Shown one piece after another: positions 42,835 through 56,400 of a stretch of DNA of 64,000 nucleotides (the first letter of the stretch is position 1; the number at the start of each line of letters is the position of its first letter). The notes beneath the pieces were generated by a model. The model made no database searches. It was given only the letters and a program-made list of their open reading frames with translations, and had not been told where the DNA came from. Source of the stretch: Ustilaginoidea virens (Eukaryota; Ascomycota; Sordariomycetes; Hypocreales; Clavicipitaceae); the NCBI RefSeq assembly GCF_000687475.1, contig NC_057318.1:5642001-5706000 (forward strand). Direction: 5' to 3'. A program made the position numbers and the translations under genes.

Positions 42835-43981
42835 TTTTATAACTACCGATAATAGATATAGACCCCTTATAGAACGCTATAGGCACTAACGATACCTAAT
42901 GCGCCTCCGCTTATCAATAGGCTATACAACTAGAGTCAATTACGAATGCTATAGAAGTACTTAATACGAGGTTCTAAGAGTAGCTATCTTAAAGCTAAAA
43001 GAGTAAGCGCTAAATATATACTTAGGCCAAATAGACCGAGCATCAGATATAGGCGCTTATCAAATAGATATAATAATAACTATTGCTAGCCCTTATAACG
43101 ACCTTTAACCGATCTTTAACCGATTTTATCTTAATCCTAAAGGAAGTCTAACTAAAGCATAAGCCAATACTAGTTAGGGAACCCTTTAATAGTAAGAAGG
43201 CTATATTTACCGTATAGAGGACCTTTATAGAGTATAAGCTAGCGATTGATTAGGACTTTATTAGTAACGATAAGACCTAATAGATATTTATTTACTAAAA
43301 CCTTTCGGCTATAGTTTAATCCCAAATTATAGTATTCTTTAAGAATAGTACAGCCCTCTATTACCAACCGGCCGCTTTCTTTAACTACTTATAGCAGCTC
43401 TTTAAGGATCTATACTAAGAGGAATATATAATTAGCGAGCTTAAGTATACCTTTTATTAGAAGCCGTAAAAACCTTTCTCTACCTTCTTTATATACTTTA
43501 AAGAGAAATTAGCATTAGTAGGGGGGCTTAGGTGGCCTAAGTTAGTTAAGCTAGAAATGCTCCGATCCGCCTTTAACCTTTATATATCGGAAAAGATTAT
43601 CGGCCTAAGGGTCTCCCGGAAGGATTATAATACGGCCGTCGTATAATACCATAAAATCGCTATTAACCTAGAAATAAGCCTTACTATAAAACGATATATA
43701 GACCCCTCCTAAGATTATAATAATAACGCCTAGGATCTATAGGCAATCGGTTAGAATAAAGATAGTAATACGCCTATAATAGGCATCTATAAGTTAGGCT
43801 TAAAAGGCAAGTAAAAGTTTCCTAATAAAAGGGCGCTATAGGTTTTAAAGGAAGTCCTTAAAGAGTACTACTAGAAATCACTCTACACCTAGTATAGGGA
43901 TACTAGCTATAAAATACTAAAATGCAAGCTAAGGCCGGCCTAGCCCCTATTAGAGATAACTATAGCTTCTATAGACCTAAA
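42835..43981 (+). pseudogene. E1 gag, 5' part
   Basis: The frame is collinear with E2 Gag. A Gln/Glu-rich N-terminus with coiled-coil character is followed by the Gag core (readable stretches AFFNYLQQLFKDLYQEEY and FSTFFIYFKEKLALVGGLRW). Stops are frequent. The frame is interrupted at 43982 by C2, with ctaaa duplicated, and continues at 51342. It is a gypsy capsid gene remnant. Confidence 0.78.
43977..43981. repeat. Target-site duplication of C2 (ctaaa), left copy
   Basis: ctaaa at 43977-43981 recurs at 51342-51346. In E2 the uninterrupted site reads gacctaaaggcc (54537-54548). Confidence 0.93.
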
Positions 43982-44324
43982 TGTCGGAATCGCTGTCGCA
44001 AGGTGCCCAATTGGGCACCAATTGGGCACATTGCGACGAATGTGCCGCGCACACCCGTTACGCACGATGTGGCCACTTTTGCCCTTATGCCCCTGAGCCC
44101 GGTAGGGCACGCGGGCAGTCCGGCCCGACCGCGCCGAAGCACGTGACTACGGCACGCACAAAAAGGCCATATTGTGTAATTACTCTTTTGCTTCCTTTCT
44201 TTCCTCTTAGTTAGTCAGTTATAATCAAAGAAGTAATCATACCTTTGACCGGTGACCTTACGGTACTTGATACCACGCGCGCAACCCTACGTACAACTGG
44301 GTACCCCTTGATGTGACACTAACA
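43982..44324 (+). repeat. 5' LTR of C2 (343 bp)
   Basis: Starts TGTCGGAATCGC and ends GACACTAACA. Near the start are two overlapping GCCCAATTGGGC/CCAATTGGGC palindromes enclosed by the inverted repeat GTCGCAA...TTGCGAC (about 43995-44037). The bases after it, CTGATTAGTGAAGTTG, are shared in part with C1 and must hold the primer binding site, but I cannot match them to a tRNA. Confidence 0.92.
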
Positions 44325-44779
44325 CTGATTAGTGAAGTTGAAGTTTACTTCATAGATTAGCTAGGACCAGTAAGAAGAGACGGTTTGATTAAATCGTGCT
44401 AATAAGGAATGTGATCTAGCCTATTTAGAGGAACGGCTACGGATGTTACGAACCAAGGGATAAACTGATTGTGTCTAACCTTCCCTACTCGTCTATCACG
44501 AGGAACAATCGCTAAATATCATACTGATAGTGTAACAGCCAGTGAATACTATTAGTAGGCATATAAACGCAGGTTCTTACGCAAGCGACTCAGAGCCTCA
44601 TAACGGTAAAGAACCTATTTACCGTTACATTTAATAGTCAAATAAGCAATCGGAACGCCTATAACATCCTGCCCGACTATTGCTTCCTTCCTTACTTCCT
44701 TCCTGACCTTCTTCCTTACTTCCTTCTTTCTTTTATCAATTACTTCCTTCTAATATATACGCCTACCCCTATCAATATC

Positions 44780-47700
44780 ATGATGGAAGGATTACTACCC
44801 GAAAAGCTCAGGCCTTACGCCGATACCATCACAGAGGACTGGGCCAATTCAAAAGGGCAGATTGACCCTACTAATGCCACGGACGAACAGTTACATAATC
44901 GTATCGCCTACCTCATTAATAACTACATAATAGGCGATGAGATGGATGATGATCTATAGGAATAATTCCGTGATGATTGTGAGGAATGGACCGAGGAGCT
45001 ATTCAACCGTATTAATAAACGGCTTCTACGGGAATTCCGAATAACCCTATGGGAATGTGGGGTATACGTTGGAAGCACAGGATCGTCAGCAGTCAAGACC
45101 CTTACCTACTGTCTCCAATAAGAGTATATGCCTGAGTGGCCTCAAGAGGAAATAGATCTCCAATTTGCACGCAAAACCTTTATATCCCGGTTAAATCTAG
45201 ATAGGGAATAATTAGTCCCTATTGCTTATACCGAACGGGAGATGCAAATGAATTAGAATGCCCCTTTTATTATAAGCTCGAGGAATTCACTCCCTGCTAT
45301 AATTGTTCGAATACCCTCACGGATACCCTTATGGATACCGTTACGAATACCCTTACGAACACCCTCGCGATTACCCTTGCGAAGACCTTCATAAGCCCCT
45401 TCGACCCCTAGGGACTTTTAAACACCAACGGCATAATAACCCCTTATCCCTCTATCTACGTCAAAGAAGGCCCTTATTCCTACCGAAGAAGAAAGGGGCC
45501 GGCTGCTATAATAGAAAGGGAAAGCGCCTATTTACAATAGGCTGCTATTTGAGACAGGGGAAAGCTCCCGACAATAATAATAGCATATAACGGACGATGA
45601 CTATAGCCCGACCGACTAGATACTTTATCCTAGGGGTTATACCCCTAGCCGGGCTAGCCGAGGCGGCTATCCTAATGCCCCTCAGAATTATAGTATGCCC
45701 ATAAGAGCCAGAAGTCAGGTTATACGCCCCGATGATGTGCTTCCCTTAATAGAGGGACCCGACGGTGATACGCTCGAAGTCACTAATATCAATATTCCCC
45801 AATATACCGCTACTAGCGGCACCAGGTAAGCCCCTAATATTGATAAAACAGCTGCCCCTGATGCCAGATATTACGAATCATAGTATCGCAGCCATAACCT
45901 ATAGGCCCGGATGCCTCAACCACAGGCTTAAATGCCTCAACTACCGGCCCTAATGCCTTACCCGATAATACTAAAGATAGGCACGGCACCGGACCCCTCC
46001 CGGCACTATCGGCCTACCTAGGCCGATGAACGGACCGCCTTGACGGGAGGACCGGTAAACCTAGACCGACCTGGGTTATAGGATAACCCAGCCAGAGATC
46101 CCGCCAGCCTACCGTAAGGCTACCGATAAGCCGTTCCGGAATACCCTCCGGAATACTACCAAGAAGATTATACCCGAAGAGCCTATGCAGAGGCCGGATT
46201 TAACGATATTTCGAAGAAGATATCTGACCTCTTACGCAGCTATCGTATAGAGGATAGATATAGCGGCAAAATAGATGACTTCCTTATACTAAAGGTAGTA
46301 TCCTTTAAGAGTAAGTGCCGCCTTCTAGGATTGCCCGATTATGCACTCATAAGAGCCTTTCAAATTATACTAATCGGCGATACTAAGATGTATTACTTTA
46401 ATAATATCGAATGCATTCGTAATACCCTTACTTTTAATGATATGGTCCGCAAAGTTAAGAGCTATTTCGAAAATAAGAGCATAGAGTAATTCTATTTGCA
46501 CCGTTGGAATAGAATAACGCTCTAATCAACTATCGCGAAATATCCTGATAAGTCAAAGCTAGAATGCCTCAACATCCTACTAGAGGAACTTCAGCGCCTA
46601 TATCGTGGTCTTTTTCCCTCCTTTACAGCTAATATAGAGCTTCATCGGCAAGTGCTTAACGCTGTAAGGGATACCCCTGAGTGTAGCCAGGCTATATATC
46701 GTTATGCCTCTACATTCGAAGGCCTCGCCGCTGACCTATAGCGATCCCTTTCTATCTATAAGACTACCTATATGACTTAATAGCATCAATTCCTTTAATA
46801 ATAACAGCAGCTTTAGCGACATCAGGATATTGAAGATGCTGATATTAATGATAATATGGCGTTATTCATAGATCGTAGATATGGTCAATCCTATAACCGG
46901 TATTAATGCCCCCAACGATACGGACCCCCTTAACGGCAATAACAGAATCGCGCCTTTCTAGCTAGGCCCCGTTAAAGAAAATGCTTTATTTGCGATAAAT
47001 TAGGATGTTAGTTATCTAACCATACTGCCTAAGAACAATAAGAATTAAAGGCATGATGGCTGAAGAACCGTTCCAACCGTACCGCCCCTGATGACAGGAA
47101 ATTCCGTATTTTCCTATAGGAATACGAAGGGACTGCCGACCAAAGCCACCTTAATAATGCCGACTTTAATGATATCGCTAAAGATATTGAAGTCATAATG
47201 GCAGGGGTTATATATCGAGACACAGAGGATGCTATTATACTATAATTTACAGCCACTTAGTATTTCTTAGCCCCTGCACAAATAGAACCGTCACCTTCTT
47301 CATCTATCGAGATATTGTAAGCCCTGCAGGATGAATTATGCCGATATACCTTCCTGCAAATTGACCCCTTTTGAATGCCCTTACCGAGTTCTGCCTTTCT
47401 AGAAGAAGAATATTACGGTAACCATACCTTCCGCAAAATCCTCCCGGATACCGGCGCCTCCGGCCTATCTATAGCAGGTATAGGGCAAGTAAGAGCCCTA
47501 ATGAGAGTGATAAAATCTTTAACGATCGAGTTAACGGATAAGCAGCATACTATTAATTTTAGAGTAGGCTCTGCTATATCTTCTGGCATACTGAATGTTC
47601 CGACGATATTCGGCAATATCCCCTTCCACGTTCTTAATAGCGGCACCCCCTTTCTCTATTCTATTACGGATATGGATAGGATGGGCGTGAAGCTGGATAA

Positions 47701-50665
47701 TATCGATAACCTATTAATCCAAAGGAATATTAAGGTTCCAATTATTAGAAAATGGGGATATCCATAGTGGACTCTTAATGCCACAGATACTGCTGCCTTC
47801 CACCTCTTATTATAGCAAATCTGTTAGCTATATCGTCGATTTGGGCACCCCTCTATCAATAGGCTTACTAAATTGCTTTAACGCGCCGGATATAATGATG
47901 ATATTGACTATAATATTATCGAAAGGATCACCCATATATGCCATTAATGCTAAATGAACGCAAAGGCACCTAGCCGATTTAAATTCACACTTAAGGATAA
48001 CAATACCAGCCAATTTAACTATAAAATTATCGTCGATATCCTTTATATTAATAATCGGCCGGTATTATATATTATAGATGCCGCGACAAGCTTCTAGGCA
48101 GCTAGATTCCTTGATCTATAAAGATAGAAGGCCCGAGACGTTTAGAATGCCCTTAAAGAATGCTAGATTGACACTTACCTTAGCCCACCGGATTGGATAG
48201 TCTACGATACTAATCTAAATTTCGCTTCCGCTAAATTCCGTCATAATGCCCGGCTTCTATCTATTAATATAGATGAAATTCCTATAGAAGCCCATAATAG
48301 CATTAGTAAAGTCGAGAGATACTATGCCCCGTTACGCCGAGCCTATACTATTGTTGACAACGAAATAGGCGACTTAATAATAAAGGAACAGAAATTACAG
48401 CTTGCTATAAAGGCTGTTAATGATTCCGCTGGACCCAACGGTCTAGTGCTTACGTTATTAGTCTTCGGGGTATATCCTCGACTTACGGATGATTTACCCC
48501 CTAGCCTATTAGTATTATAACGCGCCTTAACGTTACGAAAGGCTACTAATGAAGCTAGGAAATATCTCGCAAAGCGTCAGGTCCATAATGCCCTCAACTA
48601 ATAGAACGGCCCGGATATACAGCCTATCTACCGACTACCCCTATAGTCCGACGTACGGGTATAGAGAGAAAAGGGTGGATAGCATGGGCTGTACCGGCTA
48701 ATCAGCCTCGATGGTAAGACCTATATTATGCAAATGCCTTATGGCCCCGTTAAGTTCCGGTTAACAGTCGTTAAGCCCTATAACCACGACCCTGATAACA
48801 ATCCCACTACCGATAATCCCGAAGATATCGTCTATACCAAAGGCCCGGCCCGCCCCGGCAGGCTAGAAGTCAGGATACCGGCTGCAGCCGTACCTCCAGC
48901 CGCGATAACACTAGCAGCCACGATATATCCGTCGCCAGCCACTGGCCCTAATCAAGTCAGGCCAGTATCACTAGCACGTGTGATATCTGACGTTATAATC
49001 AATAAGGACTAAGAAGAAGCTCTCGTCAACGCTATAGCTTCTAATACTATTATTGATGTCTCCTTCCTTACCGCGAAAGAGCAAGCCGACCTATAGCTTG
49101 CTAGCTAATTACGCCGGGAAGGCAAGATTATAACCCCTAGAGACCCTTTTAAGCAGTCGGACTATACAGAGATTGAAGCATTATAAGCCCGTGATATGTT
49201 CCGATTTATTACCTTTAATATCGATCAATACGGAGCCTAACGCCTATTTAACTTACATATAGTACGAGAGATTAAGGGTAAAGGCATAGATATGCCGTAT
49301 AAGAAATTACGACTCGTTATATAAGGTTATAGTGATAATAAAAAGCAATTGATATTAACTCAGTCTCCTATAATCCAACGGGCTAGTCAACGGTTACTTA
49401 TATTATTAGCCCCATTACTATAACGCTCTTACGGCTTATTCCTCTGGATATATGATATCATATAGGCTTACATGCAGTTATTAACTACCCTTAATCGGTC
49501 GATCATCGCCAAGTTACCTAAGCAAATAGCTCACTAATACCCTAATAATACTATTATGGAAGTGGTGAAGCTACTGTACGGAATAGCTGAGGCAGGCACC
49601 CACTGGTGGGCGACATACTTCCGGCACTATCGCGAGAAGTTAGGCATAACTACATCGACCTATAACCCCTGTTTGCTGATATCTACTGACGTTACCGACC
49701 GTACTAGCGATACCATATGCTTCGGTATCGTAGGTATGTAGACTGACGATACCCTCGGCCTGAGTGATAATGCCTTCTTCTAATGGGAAGAATTAGAGCT
49801 TACTAAGGCAGGCTTCAATACCAAGCCTAAGACGAGGCTATTACTAACCGTGCCCCTAATATTCAACGGATATATACTGACGGTCACTACCGACGGCATA
49901 ATGATATTATGCCAGAAAGGTCAAAGCATGAAGATCACAACCATCAATAAGAATGCGCCCACAGCCCAGCGTAATTATATCGAGCAACGCGCTCGCGGTG
50001 CTTATGTGGCTACGATCTGCCAGCCCAAGGCGTCTTTTGACCTATCTATCGCAGCATAATACTAGCAACCTGACCCTGAAGATATCGCGAGGTTAAATAA
50101 ACGCCTTCAATGGCAGCGTGATAACCAGGATCGTAGCTTACGGTACATCAATCTAGCCCTTACTACAGCCAAACTCTTTATATTTATTAACGGATCCTTT
50201 GCCAACAATAAAGATTTAAGCTCCCAGATTAGTTACGTGATTGTGCTAGGGAATAAGGCAGATACTGCGGATAATGCCTTCCTACTGACCGGTAATATCG
50301 TCACTTACAGCTCTACAAAAAGTAAGCGCGTAATACGCAGCGCACTCGCTTCGGAGCTATATAGCATGGTATAAGGGGTCGATATCGCATATGCGATAGG
50401 TACGACCCTCAATATGATTACCAGCAGGTTGGGACTACTAAAGATTCCTACGGTGGTATGCACAGATTCTTTTTCGTTGTACGAATGCCTTATCAAGCTA
50501 GGCACTACAAAAGAAAAGAGGCTTATGATAGATATTATGGCCTTGCGACAGTCATACGAGCGCCGGGAAATCTATGAGATTCGCTGGATTAATAGGAATG
50601 ATAACCTCGCCAATGCAATGACTAAGGGAATGCTAAATAAAACCCTTAAGACCTTCGTCGACTAA
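44780..50665 (+). pseudogene. C2 gag-pol polyprotein, single frame with scattered stops
   Basis: Start at 44780 (MMEGLLPEKLRPYADTITED). The Gag N-terminus is followed by an Arg-Ile-Pro-Leu repeat (45308-45382), the Gag core (about 46180-46760) and a zinc knuckle KCFICDKLGCQLSNH near 46975. Protease: PDTGASGLSIAG near 47440. Integrase: GHPSINRLTKLL near 47840, the core with VDILYI and YDTNLNFASAKFRHN (48020-48245), and the C-terminal VKFRLTVVKPYNHDP. Reverse transcriptase: LRLVI...GYSDNKKQLILTQSP, LNRSIIAKLPKQIAH, LLYGIAEAGTHWW and QTDD near 49740. RNase H: FINGSFANNKDLSSQ (expected Asp is Asn) and ASELYSM, ending NDNLANAMTKGML. Roughly two dozen stops, mostly TAG or TAA. It belongs to the widespread ascomycete copia type with the LYGIAEAGTHWW signature. 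Confidence 0.9.
45308..45382 (+). repeat. 12-bp tandem repeat in C2 Gag
   Basis: The unit ATACCCTTACGG (with variants) is repeated about six times and gives (R-I-P-L) repeats in the gag frame. C1 shows related ATCCGTAAGGGTA copies in its leader. Confidence 0.8.
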
Positions 50666-50998
50666 AATAGGGCTGTTATACGTATGGAAGGGTAGGTAAA
50701 GAGGCCGGTTAATGTCTGACTGCGTTTGGAAGGTATTGGTGATATCATGGGTGGCAAGTGTGTAGATTTTCCTATATTCAATGTTGTGTGCAATGCTGCC
50801 TCTTTTCTGCCCCTTTGTTTTAGCTGCGATATTCAACATACCGGCTGTACAGTATGAGCCTGTATAAGCCGGCCGCGCGGCGCGACGGCGTTATCGGCGG
50901 AATAACCTGCCGAGACCGCGCCGCACTTTTCTTTCTATATGTGCGCCTTACATCCTAGCGATTCCGATGTTTGCTTCTATAAAAAGAGAAGCTGCCAG
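50666..50998 (+). other. C2 3' untranslated region
   Basis: This 333-bp region between the pol stop and the 3' LTR has no coding signal. It contains a CpG-rich patch (about 50860-50930). The purine run AAAAAGAGAAG near 50981 is the only candidate polypurine tract. Confidence 0.6.
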
Positions 50999-51341
50999 TA
51001 TCGGAATCGCTGTCGCAAGGTGCCTAATTGGGCACTAATTGGGCATATTGCGACGAATGTGCCGCGCACACCCGTTACGCACAATATAGCCACTTTTGCC
51101 CCTATGCCCCTGAGCCCGGTAGGGCACGCAGGCAGTCCGGCCCGACCGCGCCGAAGCACATGACTACGGCACGCACAAAAAGGCCATATCGTGTAATTAC
51201 TCTTTTGCTTCCTTTCTTTCCTCTTAATTAGTCAGTCATAATCAAAGAAGTAATCATACCTTTGACCGGTGACCTCACGGTACTTAATACCACGCGCGCA
51301 ACCCTACGTACAACTGGGTACCCCTTGATGTGACACCAACA
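50999..51341 (+). repeat. 3' LTR of C2 (343 bp)
   Basis: Starts TATCGGAATCGC (second base changed from G) and ends GACACCAACA. Homologous to 43982-44324 and followed by ctaaa. Confidence 0.92.
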
Positions 51342-53107
51342 CTAAAGGCTGTAAAAGCCTTACGAATCGCTAAGCTTAAAGATAGCGATAATAGCGATTC
51401 CTAGGGAAAAGATTAGCCCTTAAGCCAAATCTCGCAAAAAAGCTTAAAAAACACACCTAGCCCTTAGCTAGATTACAATAGGAATACTATGTAAAAGAGA
51501 TTAATAATATTAAGGACCGTATAGATAAATACCCCTTTTTAATCCTAATATTATATAATAATTCTACCTTTATTGATACCTTAATTAATTCTAGTTATAA
51601 TTGCTATAGTGCAATAAGCGATAGAACTATCTAAAGGTTAGGACTCTAGCCTATTTACTTACTATCTTATAGGAAACTTAAGACTATAGTAGATATAAAG
51701 AGTCGATCGGGGGAGCAATAAGCTATTACCCCTTTAATCACCTATACTATCTATATTAATATCGATATCGATAGATAGCTATTAGCCGTAATACTATATA
51801 TCATCTTAGGCCTTACCTATAATATTATTCTAGGGTTACCTTAGATAGAGCATTACGATATTAAACTATAGGTAAAGCAGCGCCGATTAAGAATTAAAGC
51901 TATTAATAGCCTCTTTATAAAAGAATCGACTATTTAATCCTTTAGGCCTACTATAATTAATATTCTTAGATTAATCTTTTACGGTATACTATAACGTATA
52001 GTATATACCTAAGATAATTCGACCTTTTTTTCCCTTATAAGCCTATAGGAGCTTATATATATCCTCTGTATTATGCTTCCGCTATATTAGAATTTAGCTT
52101 CCCCCCTGGCCTAACTGTAGACCCTATTACTAGAGCTTTAGGATTTTATTAACCTCTTTAATAAGGCGAAGGCTTCCGGCCTCTCACTACACTAAGGCAT
52201 ACTTAATTATTATATTAAGCTTAAACCGACCCTAGATAGGGGGCTACCCGACCTCCCATAAGGACTACTATATAATATACTATAGGACTAGTTACTTAAG
52301 GTTTAGAGATAAGTAATTAACCTTATAGATAAAGGATAGATCTATACGAGCTCTTTATCGGTAGTAGTATTAGTCCTACTCGCAAAAAAGGCGAATAATA
52401 AATAGCGATTCTGCGTAGATTACCAGGCCCTAAATAAGGTTATAGTATAGGACTAATATCCCCTTCCTTTAATTAAGGAGATACTATACTTTTTATCCTA
52501 GGCGAAGTAGTTTATAAAGGTAGATATCTATACCGCATTCTATAAGATCTATATTGCTAAAGGCGATAAATACCTAACTATATTCTAGACCTACTTTAGT
52601 CTTTTCGAGTAATTAGTAACCCCCTTTAGCCTAATTAAGGCCTTTACGATATTCTAGCGATATATTAATAGGGTCTTAGGGGACTTATTAGGGGATTTTA
52701 CTATTACTTACCTAAATAACGTTTTAGTATATACTAAAGGCTTACGGAAGGAATATATAGATTGTATTTAGGTTGTCCTTTAGCGCCTATAAGATGCCAG
52801 CCTAAATCTAAATCTAGATAAATACAACTTTATAGTAAAGGAGGTATACTATCTCGGCTATATTATAATAGTAGGAAAGGAGATCCGCTTAGACCCTAAG
52901 AAAATTAAGGCGATTTAAGAGTAAGAAGCCCCTATAAAATTATAGGGCATCGAAAGCTTTTTAGGTTTTATAAACTTCTATTACGATTTTATCCTAGATT
53001 TCTCCTATCTAGCTAAGCCTTTAATTCGATTAATATAAAAAGGTATCCCCTTTTAATAGCTTAAAGAGGAAGAAAAGGCTTTCTAAGCATTTAAGTAATA
53101 TTTTATC
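51342..53107 (+). pseudogene. E1 gag end, protease and reverse transcriptase
   Basis: After C2 the E1 frame continues: end of Gag, a protease-like segment (51540-51900; STFIDTLINSSYNCYSAIS, LAVILYIILGL), then reverse transcriptase with RFCVDYQALNKV (near 52410), IKVDIYTAFYKI (near 52515), YLNNVLVYT (near 52710, for YLDDILVY) and SFLGFINFYYDF (near 52960). It breaks at 53107 for E2. The Asn-Asn at the catalytic YLDD site and many stops show inactivity. Confidence 0.85.
53103..53107. repeat. Target-site duplication of E2 (ttatc), left copy
   Basis: ttatc at 53103-53107 recurs at 58748-58752. The E1 frame resumes there with the RNase H segment. Confidence 0.9.
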
Positions 53108-53361
53108 TCTTACGGACTCGGGCTATGCCCGTATTATGGATTGACTAAGGCTCGGGCTGCGCCCGTGCCTAGTCCGGAACGGATGACATAGGGTAGACGC
53201 GCGGGCCCATAGGGCAACATTAGGGCTCTAGCCCGCGCCACACATAGATGTATACAGACTACAGAAGGGACCCGATTCAGGCTCTTCTCCCTTCCTCTTT
53301 AGTTTTATCAATACATCCAATTAACGCCTATTCGTAATCGCCCTAGGGCCAGTCTATCATA
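53108..53361 (+). repeat. 5' LTR of E2 (254 bp)
   Basis: From TCTTACGGACTCGGGC (changed from TGTCACGG) to GCCAGTCTATCATA. Homologous to 42556-42799 and 58494-58747. The sequence just after it, attaataaaactctc, is shared with E1. The primer site is not assigned. Confidence 0.88.
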
Positions 53362-53404
53362 ATTAATAAAACTCTCTTAACCCTTATTATTATACTATAT
53401 ATAA

Positions 53405-56400
53405 CTGCCGATAATAGATATAGGGCCCTCACAGAATACCACGGGCTTAGATAATGCCCGACGTGCCTCTGCTTATTAATAGGCCGCTTAATAGGAGTTA
53501 ATTATTAATACTATAGAAGTCCTTAATACGAGGTTCTAAGAATAACTATCCTAAAGCCAGGAGAGTAAGCATCAGATACGCGCTTAGGCTGAATAAATTA
53601 AGCATTAGATGCTAGCCCTTATCGACCAGATATAATAATAACTATCGCTAGCCCCCGTAATAACCCCTAACTAGTTTTAGACTGACTCTATCTTAATCCC
53701 GGAGGAAACCCGACCTAAGCGCAAGCTAATACTGATCGGGGAACCCTTTAACGGTAAAAAGGCTATATTTACCGTATAAAAGACCTTTATAGAGTATAAG
53801 TTAGAGATCGATTGGGACTTTATTGGTAACGATAAGACCTAATAGATATTTATCTACTAGAACCTTTTAGCTATAGTCTAATCTTAAGTCGCGGTATTCT
53901 TCGAGAATAGCGCGGCCTTCTATTACTACCCTATAGCTTTCTTTAACTATTTATAGCGACTCTTTAAGGACCTATATTAGGAGGAATACGCAATTAGCGA
54001 GCTTAAGTATACCCTCTATTAGACGCCGAAAGAACCTTTTTCTACCTTCTTTATACGTTTTAAAGAGAAATTAGCATTAGTAGGGGGGCTTAAGTAGCCT
54101 GAGTCGGTTAAGCTAGAAATACTCTAATCTGCCTTTAACCCTTATATATTAGATAAGATTATCGGCCTAAGGGTTTCCTATAAGGACTATAAAGCGGCCA
54201 TCATATAGTACCGTAAAATCGCTATCGACCTAGAGATAAGTCTTACTATAAAGTGCTATACAGACCCTTCCTAGGATTACGATAATAATGCCTAGGATCT
54301 ACAGATAACTACTTGGGATAAGGATGGTAATATGCCTATAATAGGCGTCTATAAGCTAAATTTAAAAGGCAAGTGAAGGTTTCCTAGTAAAAAGGCGCTA
54401 TAGGTTTTAAGGGAAGTCCTTAAGGAGCGCTACTAGAAGTCACTTTGCACCTAATACGGGGATATTAGCTATAAAATGCCGGAGTATAAGCTAAGGCCGG
54501 CCCGGCCCCTACTAGAGATAATAGTAGCTTCTATAGACCTAAAGGCCATAGAAGCCTTATAAATCGCCAAGCTTAGAGATAGTAATAATAGCGACTCTTA
54601 GGGAAAAGACTAGCCTTTAAGCTAAGTCTCGCGAAAGGGCTTAAAAAACGCACCTAGCCCTTAGCTAGGTTACAATAGGAATACTATATAAAGGAGATCG
54701 ATAATATTAAGGACCGTATAGATAGATACCCCTTTTTAGTCTTAATATTATATAATAATTCTACCTTTATCGATACCCTAATTAATTCTAGTTGTAATTA
54801 CTATAGTGCGATAAGCGAAAGAATTATCTAAAAGCTAGGACTCTAGCCTATCTGCCTACTATCTTATAGGAAACTTAGGATTATAGTAGACGTAAAGAGT
54901 TAGTCGGGGGAGCGATAGGCTACCCCCTTAATTACTTATATTATCTATATCGATATTAATATTAATAGATAGCCGTTAGCTGTAATACTCTATATCGTCC
55001 TAGGCCTTACCCGCGATATAATTCTAGGGTTGCTTTAGATAGAGTATTATAATATCGAACTATAGGTAAAGCAGCGCTAATTAAGAATTAGAGCTATTAA
55101 TAGCCTCCTCGTAAAGGAATTAATTATTCGATCCTTTAGGCCTACTGCGATTAATATCCTTAGATCGGTCTTTTATAGTATACTATAATGCGCGGTATAT
55201 ACCTAAGATAATTCGACCTTTTTCTTCTTTACGAGCCTATAAGAGCTTATATATATCCTCTGCATTATACTTCCGCTTTATTAGAATTTAGTTCCCCCCC
55301 CGGCCTAGCTATAGACCCTACCGCCTAAGCTCTAGGACTTTACCGACCTCTTTAATAAGACGAAGGCCTCCAGTCTCTTACTGCATTAGGGCATGCTTAA
55401 TCACTATATTAAGCTTAAACCGACCCTAAATAGGGGGCCACCCGACCTCCTATAGGGACTACTATATAATATACTACGGGACTAATTACTTAAGGTTTAG
55501 AGATAGGTAACTAACCTTATAGATAAAGGATAGATCCACATAAGCTCTTTATTAGTAGTAGTATTAATCCTACTTACGAAAAAAGCGAATGGTAGATAGC
55601 GTTTTTATATAGATTACTAGGCCCTGAATAAAGTTACGGCGTAGGATTAGTACCCCCTTCCCTTAATTAAAGAGATGCTATATTCCCTATCTTAGGTAAT
55701 ATAGTTTATAAAGGTAGATATCTATACTGCATTCTATAAGATCTATATTACTAAGGGCGATAAATACCTGACTATATTTTAGACCCGCTTTGGCCTCTTT
55801 AAGTAGTTAGTAACCCCCTTTAGCCTGACTAGGGCCCCTGCGATATTCTAGTAATATATTAATAAGGCCTTAGGGGACTTATTAGGGGATTTTACTACTG
55901 CTTACCTAGATAATATTTTAGTTTATACTAGAGGCTTACGGCAGGAATATATAGACTGCATTAGGGTTATCCTTAGGCGCCTATAAAATACCGGCCTAAA
56001 TTTAGATCTCAATAAATATAACTTTATAGTAAAAGAGGTATACTACCTTAGCTTTATTGTAGCAATAGGGAAAGAGATCTAATTAGACCTTAAGAAGATT
56101 AAAGCAATCTAAGAGTGGGAAGCCCCTATAAAATTACAAGGCATTTAAAGCTTTCTAGGGTTTATAAACTTCTACTACGACTTTATCCTAAACTTCTCTT
56201 ACTTAGTAGAGCTTTTAGTTCGACTAATATAAAAGGGTATCCCCTTTTAATAGCTTAAAGAGGAAGAAAAGGCTTTTTAAGCGCTTAAATAGTGCTTTAT
56301 CTTATACTTAGTCCTCGCATAATAGGACCCTAAGAAAGAAATAATCCTTAAGGCGGATAGCTCTAGTATAGCTTTCGGCGGCTACCTCTCCTAAATCGGG

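Larger units (their letters stand above)
43982..51341 (+). mobile_element. Element C2: full-length Ty1/copia retrotransposon
   Basis: A 7360-bp element with 343-bp LTRs at 43982-44324 and 50999-51341 and duplication ctaaa, inserted in E1 gag. It carries a single gag-pol frame (frame 2) with scattered stops, far better preserved than C1. It is the reference copy for family C. Confidence 0.94.

Noticed and set aside
43922..44214. Overlapping ORFs of 74-77 codons, repeated at 50939-51231 and 17470-17783
   Set aside because: They fall in LTR-C, in two or three frames and both strands, without protein-like conservation.
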